DNA of 64,000 nt from Candidatus Binatia bacterium (GTDB taxonomy: Bacteria > Desulfobacterota > Binatia > UBA1149 > CAITLU01). Positions 27,701 to 37,859 of the stretch are shown here, piece by piece. Location: the NCBI GenBank assembly GCA_036493895.1, contig DASXOZ010000030.1, forward strand, positions 1 to 64,000, in the 5' to 3' direction. Position 1 is the first letter of the stretch; every line of letters begins with the position of its first letter. Under the pieces are notes generated by a model. The model had not been told where the DNA came from. It ran no database searches and saw only the letters and a program-made list of their open reading frames with translations. Made by a program: the position numbers and the translations under genes.

Positions 27701-28300
27701 TCATTTCGCCGGAGCCTTCCCCACCGTCGCCAGCGCGAGCACGAGCACCGAGCTGGCCGCGATCCACGAGCCGACCACGCGCACCGCGATGCGCGCCCAC
27801 GGCGCCGCCAGCTTTCGCGAAAGACCGCCCGAATAGATCAGGCCGAGGCTCGCACCGATGGCGGTGCCGCCGAGCGTCATCAGAGTCGCGCGAAGCGTGC
27901 TCGCCTCGGGTGACGAATCGAGTGCCACGAGCAGCGCCGTCGCGAACGCGAGCGCGACGCAGGCGCTGCGCGGCAGCGGGGGCGCCAGTGCGACGGCGAC
28001 GCCTTCGAGCGTCGAGAGCACGAGCAGCACGACTTCGGGAATTCCCTGGAACCCGGCTCCCGCCGCAGCAAGCCCGAGCAGGATCGCGACGAGAAAACTG
28101 CCGAGCCCGGCCTGGAAGAACTCCTCGCCGCGCTGGCCGAGAAGAAGTCCGAGCGCGACGATCGGAAGAATGTGCTGAGGCACCACCCACGGGTGCAGCA
28201 CGCCCGAGTAGAAATCGCCGATGCCCTGGATCGGCGTGTGCGCCCACGCAGCCTCCGGCAGGAGGACGACGAGGCACGCGAGCACGAGCAAGCGCGTCAT
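27701..28300 (-). CDS. HupE/UreJ-like membrane protein, second copy
   Basis: 199 residues with a signal-like N-terminus (LVLACLVVLLPEAAWAHT) and about six predicted helices. The segment FYSGVLHPWVVPQHILPIVALGLLLGQRGEEF resembles the HPL-x-G-x-DH region of HupE/UreJ metal permeases, but the Asp-His pair is replaced by Gln-His. The start overlaps the preceding homologous gene as ATGA. The pair may form a heteromeric transporter for nickel or another divalent metal. No urease or hydrogenase gene lies in the window. Confidence 0.6.
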   Translation of the reverse strand: MTRLLVLACLVVLLPEAAWAHTPIQGIGDFYSGVLHPWVVPQHILPIVALGLLLGQRGEEFFQAGLGSFLVAILLGLAAAGAGFQGIPEVVLLVLSTLEGVAVALAPPLPRSACVALAFATALLVALDSSPEASTLRATLMTLGGTAIGASLGLIYSGGLSRKLAAPWARIAVRVVGSWIAASSVLVLALATVGKAPAK

Positions 28301-28896
28301 ACGAGGTGGAACAGGAACGCGAAGCCTCCGAGCGCGATCGCGCCGCCTCCGGCGCGGACAACGATGCGGCCGGCCGGCCAGCGCACGAGAAGACCGATCC
28401 CGATGCCCGAGATGTGCAGCAGCCCGGTCGCGATGACGAAGCCGAGGCTGTAGGCGAGCGGATCGGCGGCGGCCGGAAGCTCGGTGCCGTGGGCGTGGCC
28501 GTGGAAAATCGCGAAGCTGCCGACGACGACGGCCGCGATCCACAGCGGAGGTCGAGCGGCCAGCGCGACCATCGAGCCGAGCACGATCGCCGACATCGCG
28601 ATACCGACTTCGACGCCGGGAAGAGGCACTCCGGCAACGCCGAGCGCTCCGCCGAAGGCCATCACCATCGGGAACACGACAGGCAGTATCCAGATCGCCG
28701 GCTGGCCGAGGAACGCGCCCCAGAGTCCGACGGCGACCATCGCAATGACGTGGTCCGGGCCGAACAGCGGATGCATGAAACCGCTTGCGAACCCTCCGGC
28801 CGCGCCGCCGGTGCTGTGGGCCCAGGCCGGAGTCGCCAGCGACAGCGCTGCGGCAGCCCAGAGGATCGAAAGCAGGAAAGGCATTCTTGGCGACAT
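28297..28896 (-). CDS. HupE/UreJ-family metal permease
   Basis: 199 residues. A cleavable signal (MSPRMPFLLSILWAAAALSLATPAWA) is followed by HSTGGAAGGFASGFMHPLFGPDHVIAMVAVGLWG, whose HPLFGPDH is the metal-binding signature of HupE/UreJ. Later FAIFHGHAHGTELP adds His residues typical of the family. Members take up nickel or cobalt. The ATG is chosen because GGAGAG lies about 10 nt upstream; a second ATG four codons in is possible. It is translationally coupled to the second copy. Confidence 0.85.
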   Translation of the reverse strand: MSPRMPFLLSILWAAAALSLATPAWAHSTGGAAGGFASGFMHPLFGPDHVIAMVAVGLWGAFLGQPAIWILPVVFPMVMAFGGALGVAGVPLPGVEVGIAMSAIVLGSMVALAARPPLWIAAVVVGSFAIFHGHAHGTELPAAADPLAYSLGFVIATGLLHISGIGIGLLVRWPAGRIVVRAGGGAIALGGFAFLFHLV

Positions 28897-29029
28897 TCGG
28901 ATCGTTCTCTCCAGGTCGGCCGCGGTTGCGAGACCGGCGCGGTTCGATCTTCCTCGTTTCCGGGCGCCGAGCAACTGTGTATCCGGATGGCCGGCGGCTA
29001 CGCGCGACAGGGCCTTTTCGTGCGGCCGC

Positions 29030-30127
29030 TCAGATCGAAGGCGGCGGTCTGCACGCAAGGGCAGATCGCGCCGCGTTGGCCCATTCCTCGCCGGCCGCAA
29101 GCGCGAAAGCCCGGCCGCACGGCTCGTGCTCCACGTCGATCGTCGTGCCCAGGCGCGGATGCTGCAGCGAGATGCGCCGGGCGTGAAGCGCGATCGGGCG
29201 TACGAGGTTGCCGAGTCGTTCGTCGGGGGCCGGCACCAGGTCCGCAGGGATCGACATCGCCGCGGCTTCGACCGCCTCGCCGTCGCGCGCGGCGAACGCA
29301 TCGAGGCGGCTTCCTCCGTAAAGGACGTCGCCGGCAATCGGATGGCCGATGCTCGCCAGGTGAACGCGAAGCTGGTGGGTGCGGCCGGTCTCCGGTTCCA
29401 GCTCGACGATCGTGCGGTGCGCGAGTCGAGCCACGATGCGCCAGCGTGTGATCGCGCGCTCGCCGCCGCGCTCCTCGCGTACGATCGCGCGGCGCCAGCC
29501 GCGTGCCTCGTCGCGGCCTACCGGTGCATCGATGACGCCGTCGTCGTCACCGACACACCCGTCGACGACGGCAAGGTACCTGCGTTCGAGTCGCCCCGCT
29601 TTCTGGACGCGCACGAGCGCGGCTTTCGATACGGCTCCCTTCGCGACGACGAGAAGACCGGAGACGACGCAATCCAGGCGCTGCACCACGTGAGGACGCC
29701 ACGCCGCCCACGGCTCTTGCTCACGCAGGCCCGCGCGGTGCAGCAACGCGCCCACCAGAGTGCATTCGCGATGATCGCCGAGAGGATGCACGTGAAGGCC
29801 GGCGTTTTTGTGCACGACCAGCAGATCGTCGTCCTCGTACAGCACGTCGGGAACGTGGTCCCACGGCGGATTCCAGCGGCCGCGAAGACGCAGCGATTCC
29901 AAAGCGGCGCGCTCGATCGTAATGCGATCCCCGCAAGCGACCATATCCATTGTGCGACCGACGGCGCCGGGTGTTCCGATGCGAACGCAACCCGATGTAA
30001 TGAGGTTGCCGATCTCGGTGACCGGCACCGCGACGAGCCGTTCCTTCAGGTAGTCGACGAGGCGCCACGGGCGGGGAATTGCCTCGGCCACGTGGGCCTC
30101 GTGCTCGATGCTGGCGCCGCCGCGCAT
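29030..30127 (-). CDS. RluA-family pseudouridine synthase
   Basis: 365 residues. The catalytic motif reads [16 protein letters not shown]; the usual HRLD is QRLD here, but the catalytic Asp is kept. Other family segments are [20 protein letters not shown] and [25 protein letters not shown]. The enzyme isomerises uridine to pseudouridine in rRNA or tRNA; the target site is not readable. The ATG giving [12 protein letters not shown] was chosen to leave room for a promoter before the divergent pabA gene; an earlier ATG adds 29 basic residues. Confidence 0.82.
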   Translation of the reverse strand: MRGGASIEHEAHVAEAIPRPWRLVDYLKERLVAVPVTEIGNLITSGCVRIGTPGAVGRTMDMVACGDRITIERAALESLRLRGRWNPPWDHVPDVLYEDDDLLVVHKNAGLHVHPLGDHRECTLVGALLHRAGLREQEPWAAWRPHVVQRLDCVVSGLLVVAKGAVSKAALVRVQKAGRLERRYLAVVDGCVGDDDGVIDAPVGRDEARGWRRAIVREERGGERAITRWRIVARLAHRTIVELEPETGRTHQLRVHLASIGHPIAGDVLYGGSRLDAFAARDGEAVEAAAMSIPADLVPAPDERLGNLVRPIALHARRISLQHPRLGTTIDVEHEPCGRAFALAAGEEWANAARSALACRPPPSI

Positions 30128-30222
30128 GGTGGTCGCAGTATCCGCAGTGGCCCGCCGTGTCGAGAGGCGGACAGCGGCGCAGCGGATGCAATCGCCGGGC
30201 CGCCGCAGTAGCATGGCCTCCC

Positions 30223-30810
30223 ATGCTGTTGATGATCGATAACTACGATTCGTTCACCTACAACCTCGTGCAGTACCTGGGCGAGCTCGGTGCCGATGTT
30301 GAAGTGTACCGCAACGATACGATCGACATCGCGGGCATCGAAAAACTCGCGCCGTCGGGCATCGTGATCTCGCCGGGGCCGTGCACGCCGAACGAGGCCG
30401 GCATCTCGATGCCGGTGGTCGAAGCGTTCGCCGGACGCATTCCCATTCTCGGCGTCTGCCTCGGTCACCAGAGCATCGGCCAGGTCTTCGGCGGCGACGT
30501 CGTGCGCGCACCGCGCCTGATGCACGGCAAGACTTCCCCGATCCATCACGACGGGCGCGGCATCTTCCGAGGCCTGGCCAATCCGTTCATCGCGACGCGC
30601 TACCATTCGCTGATCGTCGAGAAGTCGACGCTGCCGGACGTGCTCGAAGTGAGCGCGTGGACCGACGAAGACGAAATCATGGGACTGCGTCACCGCACGC
30701 TGGCGGTCGACGGAGTGCAGTTCCATCCCGAGTCGATCCTGACCGTGGAAGGCAAGCGGCTGCTCGGCAATTTCCTCGCCTCCTTGCGGGCGCCGGCGCG
30801 CGCAGCCTGA
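30223..30810 (+). CDS. pabA: Glutamine amidotransferase component of anthranilate/4-amino-4-deoxychorismate synthase
   Basis: 195 residues. It starts [20 protein letters not shown], a classical TrpG/PabA N-terminus. The catalytic Cys is in [17 protein letters not shown], and the His/Glu pair in [10 protein letters not shown]. It supplies ammonia to the partner synthase for tryptophan or folate. No trpE or pabB lies nearby, so trpG and pabA are equally possible; in many bacteria one protein serves both. It is divergent from the RluA-type gene. Confidence 0.9.
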   Translation: MLLMIDNYDSFTYNLVQYLGELGADVEVYRNDTIDIAGIEKLAPSGIVISPGPCTPNEAGISMPVVEAFAGRIPILGVCLGHQSIGQVFGGDVVRAPRLMHGKTSPIHHDGRGIFRGLANPFIATRYHSLIVEKSTLPDVLEVSAWTDEDEIMGLRHRTLAVDGVQFHPESILTVEGKRLLGNFLASLRAPARAA

Positions 30811-30890
30811 CGAGCGCGCAGTCCTCGGACAGCCTGCGCCGCCGGTGGCGCGCGATCTCCTGCAGATTGTGCGCCGGAGGGCGCTCCGCT

Positions 30891-32726
30891 TTACGAAAAT
30901 GCGCCGAGACGCCGCGCGATGCTGCGGTTGCGGTCGCTGTCGGAGACGGCGCCCGACGCGGCGGCCCCCATCCTGCGCGCAATTGCCGGCAGGGTCTCCG
31001 CACCGAGCGCATCGGCGAGCGCCGCAAGGCTGGCGCCGATCGTCGCAGCGTCGGGTCTTAGCGCCGGATCCTTGACGAGGCAGGTCGCGACCAGATCGGC
31101 CAGCTCGCCGCAGACGCCGTCGCGGATCGCACGCACGTCGGGCGCTTCTCTTGCGACGTGGCTGATCATCACCTTGCTGGCGCCGTCGGTTTCGAACGCA
31201 AGGCGCCCGGTCAGCAGCTGGAACATCAGCACGCCCGACGAGTAGACGTCCACCTTCGAAGAGATCTCGTGCCCGAGCACCTGCTCGGGAGCCATGTACG
31301 CGGGAGTGCCGACGATGAGCCCGGTGGCCGTCTGGCTCTGCGTGTCGCGCGATACCTCGTCCATCAACTTGGCAAGGCCGAAGTCGAGCAGCTTCAGACC
31401 CGGCCCGGCCGGCGTCAGCATGACGTTGGACGGCTTGACGTCGCGGTGCACGACTCCGTGACTGTGGGCCGCAGCGAGCGCATCGCACAGGACGGCGCCG
31501 AAGCGTGCGACGTCGGCCTGGGCCCACGGCCCCGCTTGCAGCACCTCGTCGAGCGACTGCCCGGTGACGAGCTCCTGGACCTGGTAAAGCAGCCCGTTGC
31601 CGGCGATATCGACGTGGACCATGCCGACGACTGCGGGATGCGTGAACGCCGCCGCGGCGCTGGCTTCGCCGAGGAATCGCCGCATCGAATCGATGTCCAT
31701 CGAGCTGTTGGTCTTGATGACCTTGATCGCGACGCGAGCGCCCGTCACGCGGTCGGTGCCGGTGTAGACGAGCCCCATTGCGCCGGCGCCGATCCGTTCA
31801 CCGACCTCGAAGCGGTCCCCGATGACGTCGCCGTCGTGGAGCAGTCCTTCGTCGCCGCGCTGCAAGGCCAGCTGCGCAAGCGCCACCTGCAGCTCCGTCG
31901 AGCGTGCGCGGATCTGCGAGCGAAGCTGGGCGTTGAGCTTGTTCACTTCCTCGGCGCGGCGCACGATCTCGGCAACCTGCTCGTCGACGCGGTGTTCGAG
32001 ATCGCTGTTGAGGCTCGCAAGCTCGTCGCGCTGATGCGCGATGGTGCGTCTCTGCGCGAAATCGCGACGGCGCGCGGCCGCGAGGATCGAGCCGACCAGC
32101 ACGCTGCTCGTGACGACCATCGTCGCGTTGAGCATGGCGGACAGGCGCAGCGATGCGTCCGGCTGGAACGTCATCAATGCCACGGCGACGACCGCGAAGC
32201 CTATCGAGTAGACCGTGAGGCCTCGCAGGAACGGGAACGAACAGATCACGGCACTCCCGAAGCAGTAGCCGGTGAAGGCATCCATGTTCGCGAACTTGAG
32301 CTGGTCGACGCCGCTGGCGATGGCGCCGTGGGAAAGGTAGGCGGCCGCAGTCAGCGCCATGATCTGGCGGCCGACGGCGGAGCGAGGGAATCGGAACACG
32401 ACCAGGATGATCGCCAGCGTCACCGGAATCGTTGCGATGTGGAGGCGGACGATGAGGTCGTGCCAGTGCACGATGCCCGGCGGCAACGAGGCGCGCTGGC
32501 TGTCGGGCACCCGGTAGATCAGCGCGTGCGCGACGTGCATCACGAGCGCCAACGGCGTCAGTGCGCGAAGCCGGCGAATTTCCTTTTCGTGGATCTCCTC
32601 GGCGAACGCGTCGCGATCTTCGGGCGCCAGACGCTCTCCGACGAGGCGGCGCCGGATGCCCTGCAGCGTCGCGCGCCATGACGACGCGAACGTATTCTGG
32701 TCGGTCGATGGAGCGGCCAGAGCCAT
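30891..32726 (-). CDS. Membrane-anchored Ser/Thr protein kinase with N-terminal multi-helix sensor
   Basis: 611 residues from the ATG chosen, which leaves space for promoters opposite dprA; an upstream ATG 33 codons earlier is possible. About six hydrophobic helices (54-216) are followed by a coiled coil (225-290). The Hanks kinase domain is intact: GAGAMG (313-318), Lys335, HRDVKPSN (427-434, catalytic Asp429), DFG (448-450) and APE (479-481). The membrane part has no recognised ligand domain and resembles the helix bundle seen before kinases in deltaproteobacteria. Signal and substrate are unknown. Confidence 0.85.
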   Translation of the reverse strand: MALAAPSTDQNTFASSWRATLQGIRRRLVGERLAPEDRDAFAEEIHEKEIRRLRALTPLALVMHVAHALIYRVPDSQRASLPPGIVHWHDLIVRLHIATIPVTLAIILVVFRFPRSAVGRQIMALTAAAYLSHGAIASGVDQLKFANMDAFTGYCFGSAVICSFPFLRGLTVYSIGFAVVAVALMTFQPDASLRLSAMLNATMVVTSSVLVGSILAAARRRDFAQRRTIAHQRDELASLNSDLEHRVDEQVAEIVRRAEEVNKLNAQLRSQIRARSTELQVALAQLALQRGDEGLLHDGDVIGDRFEVGERIGAGAMGLVYTGTDRVTGARVAIKVIKTNSSMDIDSMRRFLGEASAAAAFTHPAVVGMVHVDIAGNGLLYQVQELVTGQSLDEVLQAGPWAQADVARFGAVLCDALAAAHSHGVVHRDVKPSNVMLTPAGPGLKLLDFGLAKLMDEVSRDTQSQTATGLIVGTPAYMAPEQVLGHEISSKVDVYSSGVLMFQLLTGRLAFETDGASKVMISHVAREAPDVRAIRDGVCGELADLVATCLVKDPALRPDAATIGASLAALADALGAETLPAIARRMGAAASGAVSDSDRNRSIARRLGAFS

Positions 32727-32860
32727 GTCCTGCGAGAATATCACGATGCAGTGCTCGTCCCCACGCCAGCCCATGAGGCCGACGAGGAAGCGATCGCGTC
32801 CCACATCCCATGACGTTTGCGGCATTGCCGCGCACGCTGCGCAGCGGCTAAGCCTCTGCG

Positions 32861-34000
32861 GTGTCCGACGACGAAACGACGGCGTGGCTCGCCATCGCCC
32901 TGGCTGCCGAGGGCAGGCCCGACGGCTGGCTGCGGCTGGTCAGCGCCTTCGGCGGAGCGCTGGCCGCCGTGCGTGCCGGCGACGAGGCGCTTGCCGCAGC
33001 GGGGGCGCGGCCGGCAGCGATCGAGAAGCTGCGCGAGTCGTGGCGGGACGATGCGCCGCGGCACATGGAGCGCTGTCGCCGGCTCGGGCTGCGAATCGCT
33101 GCACTCGGCGACAGCGCCTACCCCGCGCTGCTTCGCCAGGTTCCGGATCCGCCGCTCGCATTGTTCTGGAAGGGCTGTGAGCCGTCGGCCTGCTCGCCGG
33201 CGGTGGCCGTCGTCGGGGCGAGAGCCTGCAGCGACTACGGCGAGAGGACCGCGCGAAGCCTGGGCCGGGGTCTCGCCGAAGCGGGTATCGTGGTGGTCAG
33301 TGGTCTCGCGCGAGGCATCGACGTCGCGGCCCATCGTGGTGCGCTCGAGGGCGGCCGTACCGCGGCCGTGCTGGCCGGCGGCCTCGACCGGATCTACCCG
33401 CCGGAGCACACCGGGCTCGCCTCGAACATCCTGGATCGCGGGGGCTGCCTCCTGACCGAGCAGCCGGCGGGCAGGACACCCCGCGCCTGGCTGTTCCCGT
33501 TCCGTAACCGGATCATCACCGGTCTTTGCCAGGCTACCGTCGTCGTCGAGGCCCGCTCGCGCAGCGGGTCGCTGGCCAGCGCCCGGCACGCCCTCGACCA
33601 GGGAAGGGACGTGCTGGCCGTGCCCGGACCGATCGACTCCCCGCTGTCGGAGGGGACCAACCGGCTCCTCCGCCACGGCGCCGCGCCATTTTGTGCACTG
33701 ACAGATCTGGCAGGCATTCCGGGACTTCGTTCGTTGGATGAGAAAAATCGACATAAATTATCGAAAAAGAAGGTGATCTTACCCGACGACCTTTCGCCGA
33801 AAGAAGCAGTGATTATTGCCTTTCTGGATCACTCGCCGGCCACGGCCGACCAGATCTGCGCTTCGACAGCACTTGACGGCACAGAAGTTCTGGCGTTGTT
33901 AACGGCCCTCGAACTGGACGGGCATGTCCGCCGTGAGGGGCATGGCCTTTTCCGGGCCACGGTCGGGAACCGGCGACCCGGGCAATTCCATCCTTATTAG
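32861..34000 (+). CDS. dprA: DNA processing protein DprA
   Basis: 379 residues from a GTG. A SAM-like N-terminal helical region leads into the Rossmann-type DprA core: VAVVGARACSDYGERTARSL, VVSGLARGIDVAAHRGAL and AVLAGGLDRIYPPEH. A C-terminal winged-helix domain follows a short Lys-rich linker. DprA loads RecA on incoming single-stranded DNA during transformation. The linker (about 33736-33780) is strikingly AT-rich compared with the rest of the gene. It is followed by topA, an arrangement common in several phyla. Confidence 0.92.
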   Translation: MSDDETTAWLAIALAAEGRPDGWLRLVSAFGGALAAVRAGDEALAAAGARPAAIEKLRESWRDDAPRHMERCRRLGLRIAALGDSAYPALLRQVPDPPLALFWKGCEPSACSPAVAVVGARACSDYGERTARSLGRGLAEAGIVVVSGLARGIDVAAHRGALEGGRTAAVLAGGLDRIYPPEHTGLASNILDRGGCLLTEQPAGRTPRAWLFPFRNRIITGLCQATVVVEARSRSGSLASARHALDQGRDVLAVPGPIDSPLSEGTNRLLRHGAAPFCALTDLAGIPGLRSLDEKNRHKLSKKKVILPDDLSPKEAVIIAFLDHSPATADQICASTALDGTEVLALLTALELDGHVRREGHGLFRATVGNRRPGQFHPY

Positions 34001-34057
34001 TAGCCGACCGCGCAGGCCCCAACCGTTCAGGACGGACCCCAAGCCAACCTAACTGCC

Positions 34058-36445
34058 ATGGCAGCCAAAAACCTCGTCATCGTCGAATCCCCGGCCAAGG
34101 CCAAGACTCTGGCGCGCTACCTTGGGCGCGATTACCAGGTGCTGGCCTCCGTCGGCCATCTGGTCGACCTGCCCAAGAGCAAGCTCGGGGTAGACGTCGA
34201 CCACGACTTCGAGCCCGACTACGAGGTGATCCGTGGCAAGGCCAAGGTCATCAAGGAGCTGAAGGCCGCCGCCAAGGGCAAGCAGAGCATCTACCTCGCC
34301 CCCGACCCGGACCGCGAAGGCGAGGCCATTGCGTGGCACATCCGCCAGCACGTCGTGCCCAAGGGATTCAAGGGCAAGGTGCACCGGGTACTGTTCAACG
34401 AGATCACCAAGAGCGCGGTCCAGAGCGCGATCCACCACCCCGGCGACATCGACACCAGCAAGTTCGAAGCCCAGCAGGCCCGGCGCGTCATCGATCGCCT
34501 GGTCGGCTACCAGATCAGCCCCCTGCTATGGGACAAGGTGCGCCGCGGACTTTCGGCCGGGCGAGTGCAGTCGGTGGCCGTGCGCCTTCTCGTCGAGAGG
34601 GAGCGCGAGATCCTGGGCTTCGTTGCGGTCGAGTACTGGCAGATCACGGCGTCGCTGTTTCCGGCCAATCAGCAAGGCAAGGACGAGCGCCAGCTCTTCG
34701 AAGCGAGGCTCATCGAGGTCGACGGCAAGCGCATCGAAACCAAGAACCTGCGCGCCGACGGAGCCGAAAACGGCGGCAAGGCGCTCGAGGATCGCTTCTA
34801 CATTCGCGACCAGGTCCAGGCCCGCGATCTCGAAAAGCGATTCCGCGACGCGCGCGACTGGAAAGTCGGCGAGGTCAAGAGGACCGAACGGCAACGGCGC
34901 CCGGCACCGCCATTCATCACGTCGACGCTGCAGCAGGAGGCTTCGCGCAAGCACGGCTTCCAGCCGCGGCGCACGATGTCGGCCGCGCAGCGCCTCTACG
35001 AAGGCATCGATCTCGGCACCGAAGGGACGACGGGACTGATCACGTACATGCGCACCGACTCGACGCGCGTCGCGGCCGATGCGCAGGTCGCAGCGCTCCA
35101 GTACGTGCGGGACACGTACGGCGATGCGTTCGCACCGTCCACGCCCAACGTCTACCGCACCAAGAAGAGCGCGCAGGACGCGCACGAGGCAATCCGGCCC
35201 ACATCGCTGGAGTTCCCGCCCGACAGGGTGCGCGAGTTCCTGCCGGCCGACGAGTTTCGCGTCTATACGCTGGTGTGGAACCGCTTCCTGGCCAGCCAGA
35301 TGAGCCCGGCCGTCTACGACCAGACCAGTGTCGATATCCACGCGGCAGGCGGAAAGTTCCGCGCCACTGGCCAGATCCTTCGCTTCGCCGGCTTCCTGCG
35401 CGTCTACGAGGAAGGCCGCGACGCACCGGACGAGAACGACGACTCGGGCTCGCTGCCGGATCTTTCCGAGGACCAGGCGCTGGCGCTCGAGAAGCTGGCG
35501 GCCAGCCAGCATTTCACGCAGCCTCCGCCGCGCTTCACGCAGGCGACGCTGATCCGCGAACTCGAAGAGCGGGGCATCGGACGTCCGTCCACGTACGCGA
35601 CGATCATGTCGACGATCATCGGCCGCGAGTACGTGCGCCAGGACGAGCAGCGCCGCCTCGTGCCGACCGAGCTCGGCGCGCTGGTGACCGACCTTCTCGT
35701 CGAGTCCTTCCCCGACATCCTCAATGCCGAGTTCACGGCCGAGCTGGAGGACAAGCTCGACGACGTCGAGGATGGAAAGAGCGACTGGCTCGACGCCACG
35801 CGCAACTTCTACAAGCCGTTCCGCGCCGACCTCGACCGCGCCAAGATCGAGATGCGCGACGTCAAGCGCGAGGTGGTCGAGACCGACCTGCCGTGCCCGA
35901 AGTGCGGCAAGACCCTGGTCATCAAGTGGGGTCGCAACGGCGAGTTCGCCGCATGCCCCGGTTTCCCCGACTGCAAGTTCACCGGCAACTTCACGCGCCG
36001 CGACGACGGGTCGATCGTGCTCGACGCGCCAGAGGAAACCGACGAGGTCTGCGAGAAGTGCGGCTCGGCGATGGCGTACAAGTTCTCCAAGTTCGGGCGC
36101 TTCCTCGGCTGCTCCGCCTACCCGGAGTGCAAGAACATCAAGTCGGCCAACACGCCGGTGCCTCTCGGCATCACGTGCCCGAAGGAGCTCGGCGGGTGCG
36201 GCGAAGGAGACCTGGTCCAGAAGGTCTCCAGGCGCGGCAAGATCTTCTACAGCTGCAACCGCTACCCGACGTGCAAGTTCGCGCTGTGGGACCGGCCGAT
36301 CCAAACGCCTTGTCCGGAGTGCGAAGCGCCGCTGGTGGTCGAAAAGACGACCAAGCGCGCCGGCACCGTGCGCCGCTGCGTGCGCGAGGGTTGCACCTAC
36401 TCCGAAGCCACCGACGAAGGACCACTGCTGCAGGAGCAGGCGTAA
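34058..36445 (+). CDS. topA: DNA topoisomerase I
   Basis: 795 residues, type IA enzyme that relaxes negative supercoils. The Toprim domain opens with [20 protein letters not shown] and has the DPDREGE metal motif. The catalytic Tyr is Tyr330 in [12 protein letters not shown]. Four C-terminal zinc fingers of the CxxC...C/CPxCxK kind follow (from about residue 612 on). A ribosome site is weak. It sits between dprA and trmFO, with only 4 nt before the next start, so it is probably co-transcribed. Confidence 0.95.
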   Translation: MAAKNLVIVESPAKAKTLARYLGRDYQVLASVGHLVDLPKSKLGVDVDHDFEPDYEVIRGKAKVIKELKAAAKGKQSIYLAPDPDREGEAIAWHIRQHVVPKGFKGKVHRVLFNEITKSAVQSAIHHPGDIDTSKFEAQQARRVIDRLVGYQISPLLWDKVRRGLSAGRVQSVAVRLLVEREREILGFVAVEYWQITASLFPANQQGKDERQLFEARLIEVDGKRIETKNLRADGAENGGKALEDRFYIRDQVQARDLEKRFRDARDWKVGEVKRTERQRRPAPPFITSTLQQEASRKHGFQPRRTMSAAQRLYEGIDLGTEGTTGLITYMRTDSTRVAADAQVAALQYVRDTYGDAFAPSTPNVYRTKKSAQDAHEAIRPTSLEFPPDRVREFLPADEFRVYTLVWNRFLASQMSPAVYDQTSVDIHAAGGKFRATGQILRFAGFLRVYEEGRDAPDENDDSGSLPDLSEDQALALEKLAASQHFTQPPPRFTQATLIRELEERGIGRPSTYATIMSTIIGREYVRQDEQRRLVPTELGALVTDLLVESFPDILNAEFTAELEDKLDDVEDGKSDWLDATRNFYKPFRADLDRAKIEMRDVKREVVETDLPCPKCGKTLVIKWGRNGEFAACPGFPDCKFTGNFTRRDDGSIVLDAPEETDEVCEKCGSAMAYKFSKFGRFLGCSAYPECKNIKSANTPVPLGITCPKELGGCGEGDLVQKVSRRGKIFYSCNRYPTCKFALWDRPIQTPCPECEAPLVVEKTTKRAGTVRRCVREGCTYSEATDEGPLLQEQA

Positions 36446-36449
36446 CCTC

Positions 36450-37859
36450 TTGGCCGCGCCGCGCATCACCGTCGTCGGCGGCGGCCTGGCAGGCTGCGAG
36501 GCGACCTGGCAGATCGCGCGCGCCGGCCTGGCGGTCGATCTGTGGGAAATGCGCCCGCTGGTCAGCACCGAGGCGCACCAGAGCTCGCTGCTCGCGGAGC
36601 TCGTCTGCTCGAACTCGCTGCGCGAAGACTCCGAGCGCACCGCCGTCGGCATCCTCAAGCGCGAGATGCGCTCTGTCGGGTCGCTTGTCATGACCGTGGC
36701 CGACGCGACGCGGGTTCCGGCCGGATCGGCGCTTGCGGTCGACCGCGTTCGTTTCGCCGAGCAGATCACGGCGGCCATCGAGGCGTTGCCGTCGGTACGC
36801 ATCCATCGCGGCGAATCGAAGACAATCCCGGACGGCGAGATCGTGATCATCGCGACCGGGCCGCTCACTTCGTCGTCGCTGTCGCAGGAGCTGGCACGCT
36901 TCGTCGGCGAGGAGCACCTGTACTTCTACGACGCGATTTCGCCGATCCTCACGGCCGATTCGATCGACATGAACGTGGCGTTCCGCGCGGCGCGCTGGGG
37001 CCGCGGCGGCGACGACTACATCAACTGCCCGCTCGACCGCGGCTGCTACGAGCGGTTCGTCGACGAAATCCTCGCGGCCGAAAAGATGCCGCTCAAGAGT
37101 TTCGAGCGCTGCGTGCACTTCGAGGGCTGCATGCCTGTCGAAGAGATCGCAAGGCGAGGACGCGACACGCTCGCGTTCGGGCCGATGCGTCCCGTCGGTC
37201 TCATCGATCCTCGCACCGGACGGCGCGCGCATGCCGTCGTGCAGCTTCGCCAGGACGACCGCGAAGGTCGCCTGTTCAGCATGGTCGGATTCCAGACCAA
37301 GATGACGTACCCGGAGCAGCGCCGCGTCTTCCGGATGATCCCGGCCCTCGAAAATGCCGAGTTCGTGCGCCTCGGCAGCCTGCACCGCAACACGTTCCTC
37401 AACTCCCCGAAGGCGCTGAGGCCGACGCTCGAGACGCTTGCGCGACCGGGCCTGATGCTGGCGGGCCAGCTCACCGGCGTCGAAGGCTACGTCGAATCGG
37501 CGGCAACGGGGCTTCTCGCGGGAATCAATGCCGCGCGGCTGGCGTCGGGCGCAGAAATGATCACACCGCCGCCGACGACTTCGCTCGGCTCGCTGCTCGC
37601 GTACATCACCGACCGCGGCCGCCGCGATTTCCAGCCGATGAACGCGAACTACGGCCTTTTCGTGCCGCTCGAAGAGAACGCGGCCGGACGGCGAATTCCC
37701 AAGGGCGACCGCAGGGAAGCGATGGCCGCGCGCGCCGCCGCCGACTGGGAACGCTGGTCGCGCGAGCAAGATCTTGCAGTGCAGCTTTGCCAGTCGCAGG
37801 AAGTCGTCGCGGCGGCTGCTGGACCGGAGCCGGCGGGCATGGTGTCCTCGCCGGCGTGA
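36450..37859 (+). CDS. trmFO: tRNA (uracil-54,C5)-methyltransferase, folate-dependent
   Basis: 469 residues from a TTG 4 nt after topA, with AGGAGCAGG in the end of topA as a likely ribosome site. The FAD-binding start is [21 protein letters not shown]. Typical TrmFO segments follow: [25 protein letters not shown], and [18 protein letters not shown]. It makes ribothymidine at U54 of tRNA using methylene-tetrahydrofolate and FADH2. The stop TGA shares its A with the ATG of glnE. Confidence 0.93.
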   Translation: MAAPRITVVGGGLAGCEATWQIARAGLAVDLWEMRPLVSTEAHQSSLLAELVCSNSLREDSERTAVGILKREMRSVGSLVMTVADATRVPAGSALAVDRVRFAEQITAAIEALPSVRIHRGESKTIPDGEIVIIATGPLTSSSLSQELARFVGEEHLYFYDAISPILTADSIDMNVAFRAARWGRGGDDYINCPLDRGCYERFVDEILAAEKMPLKSFERCVHFEGCMPVEEIARRGRDTLAFGPMRPVGLIDPRTGRRAHAVVQLRQDDREGRLFSMVGFQTKMTYPEQRRVFRMIPALENAEFVRLGSLHRNTFLNSPKALRPTLETLARPGLMLAGQLTGVEGYVESAATGLLAGINAARLASGAEMITPPPTTSLGSLLAYITDRGRRDFQPMNANYGLFVPLEENAAGRRIPKGDRREAMAARAAADWERWSREQDLAVQLCQSQEVVAAAAGPEPAGMVSSPA

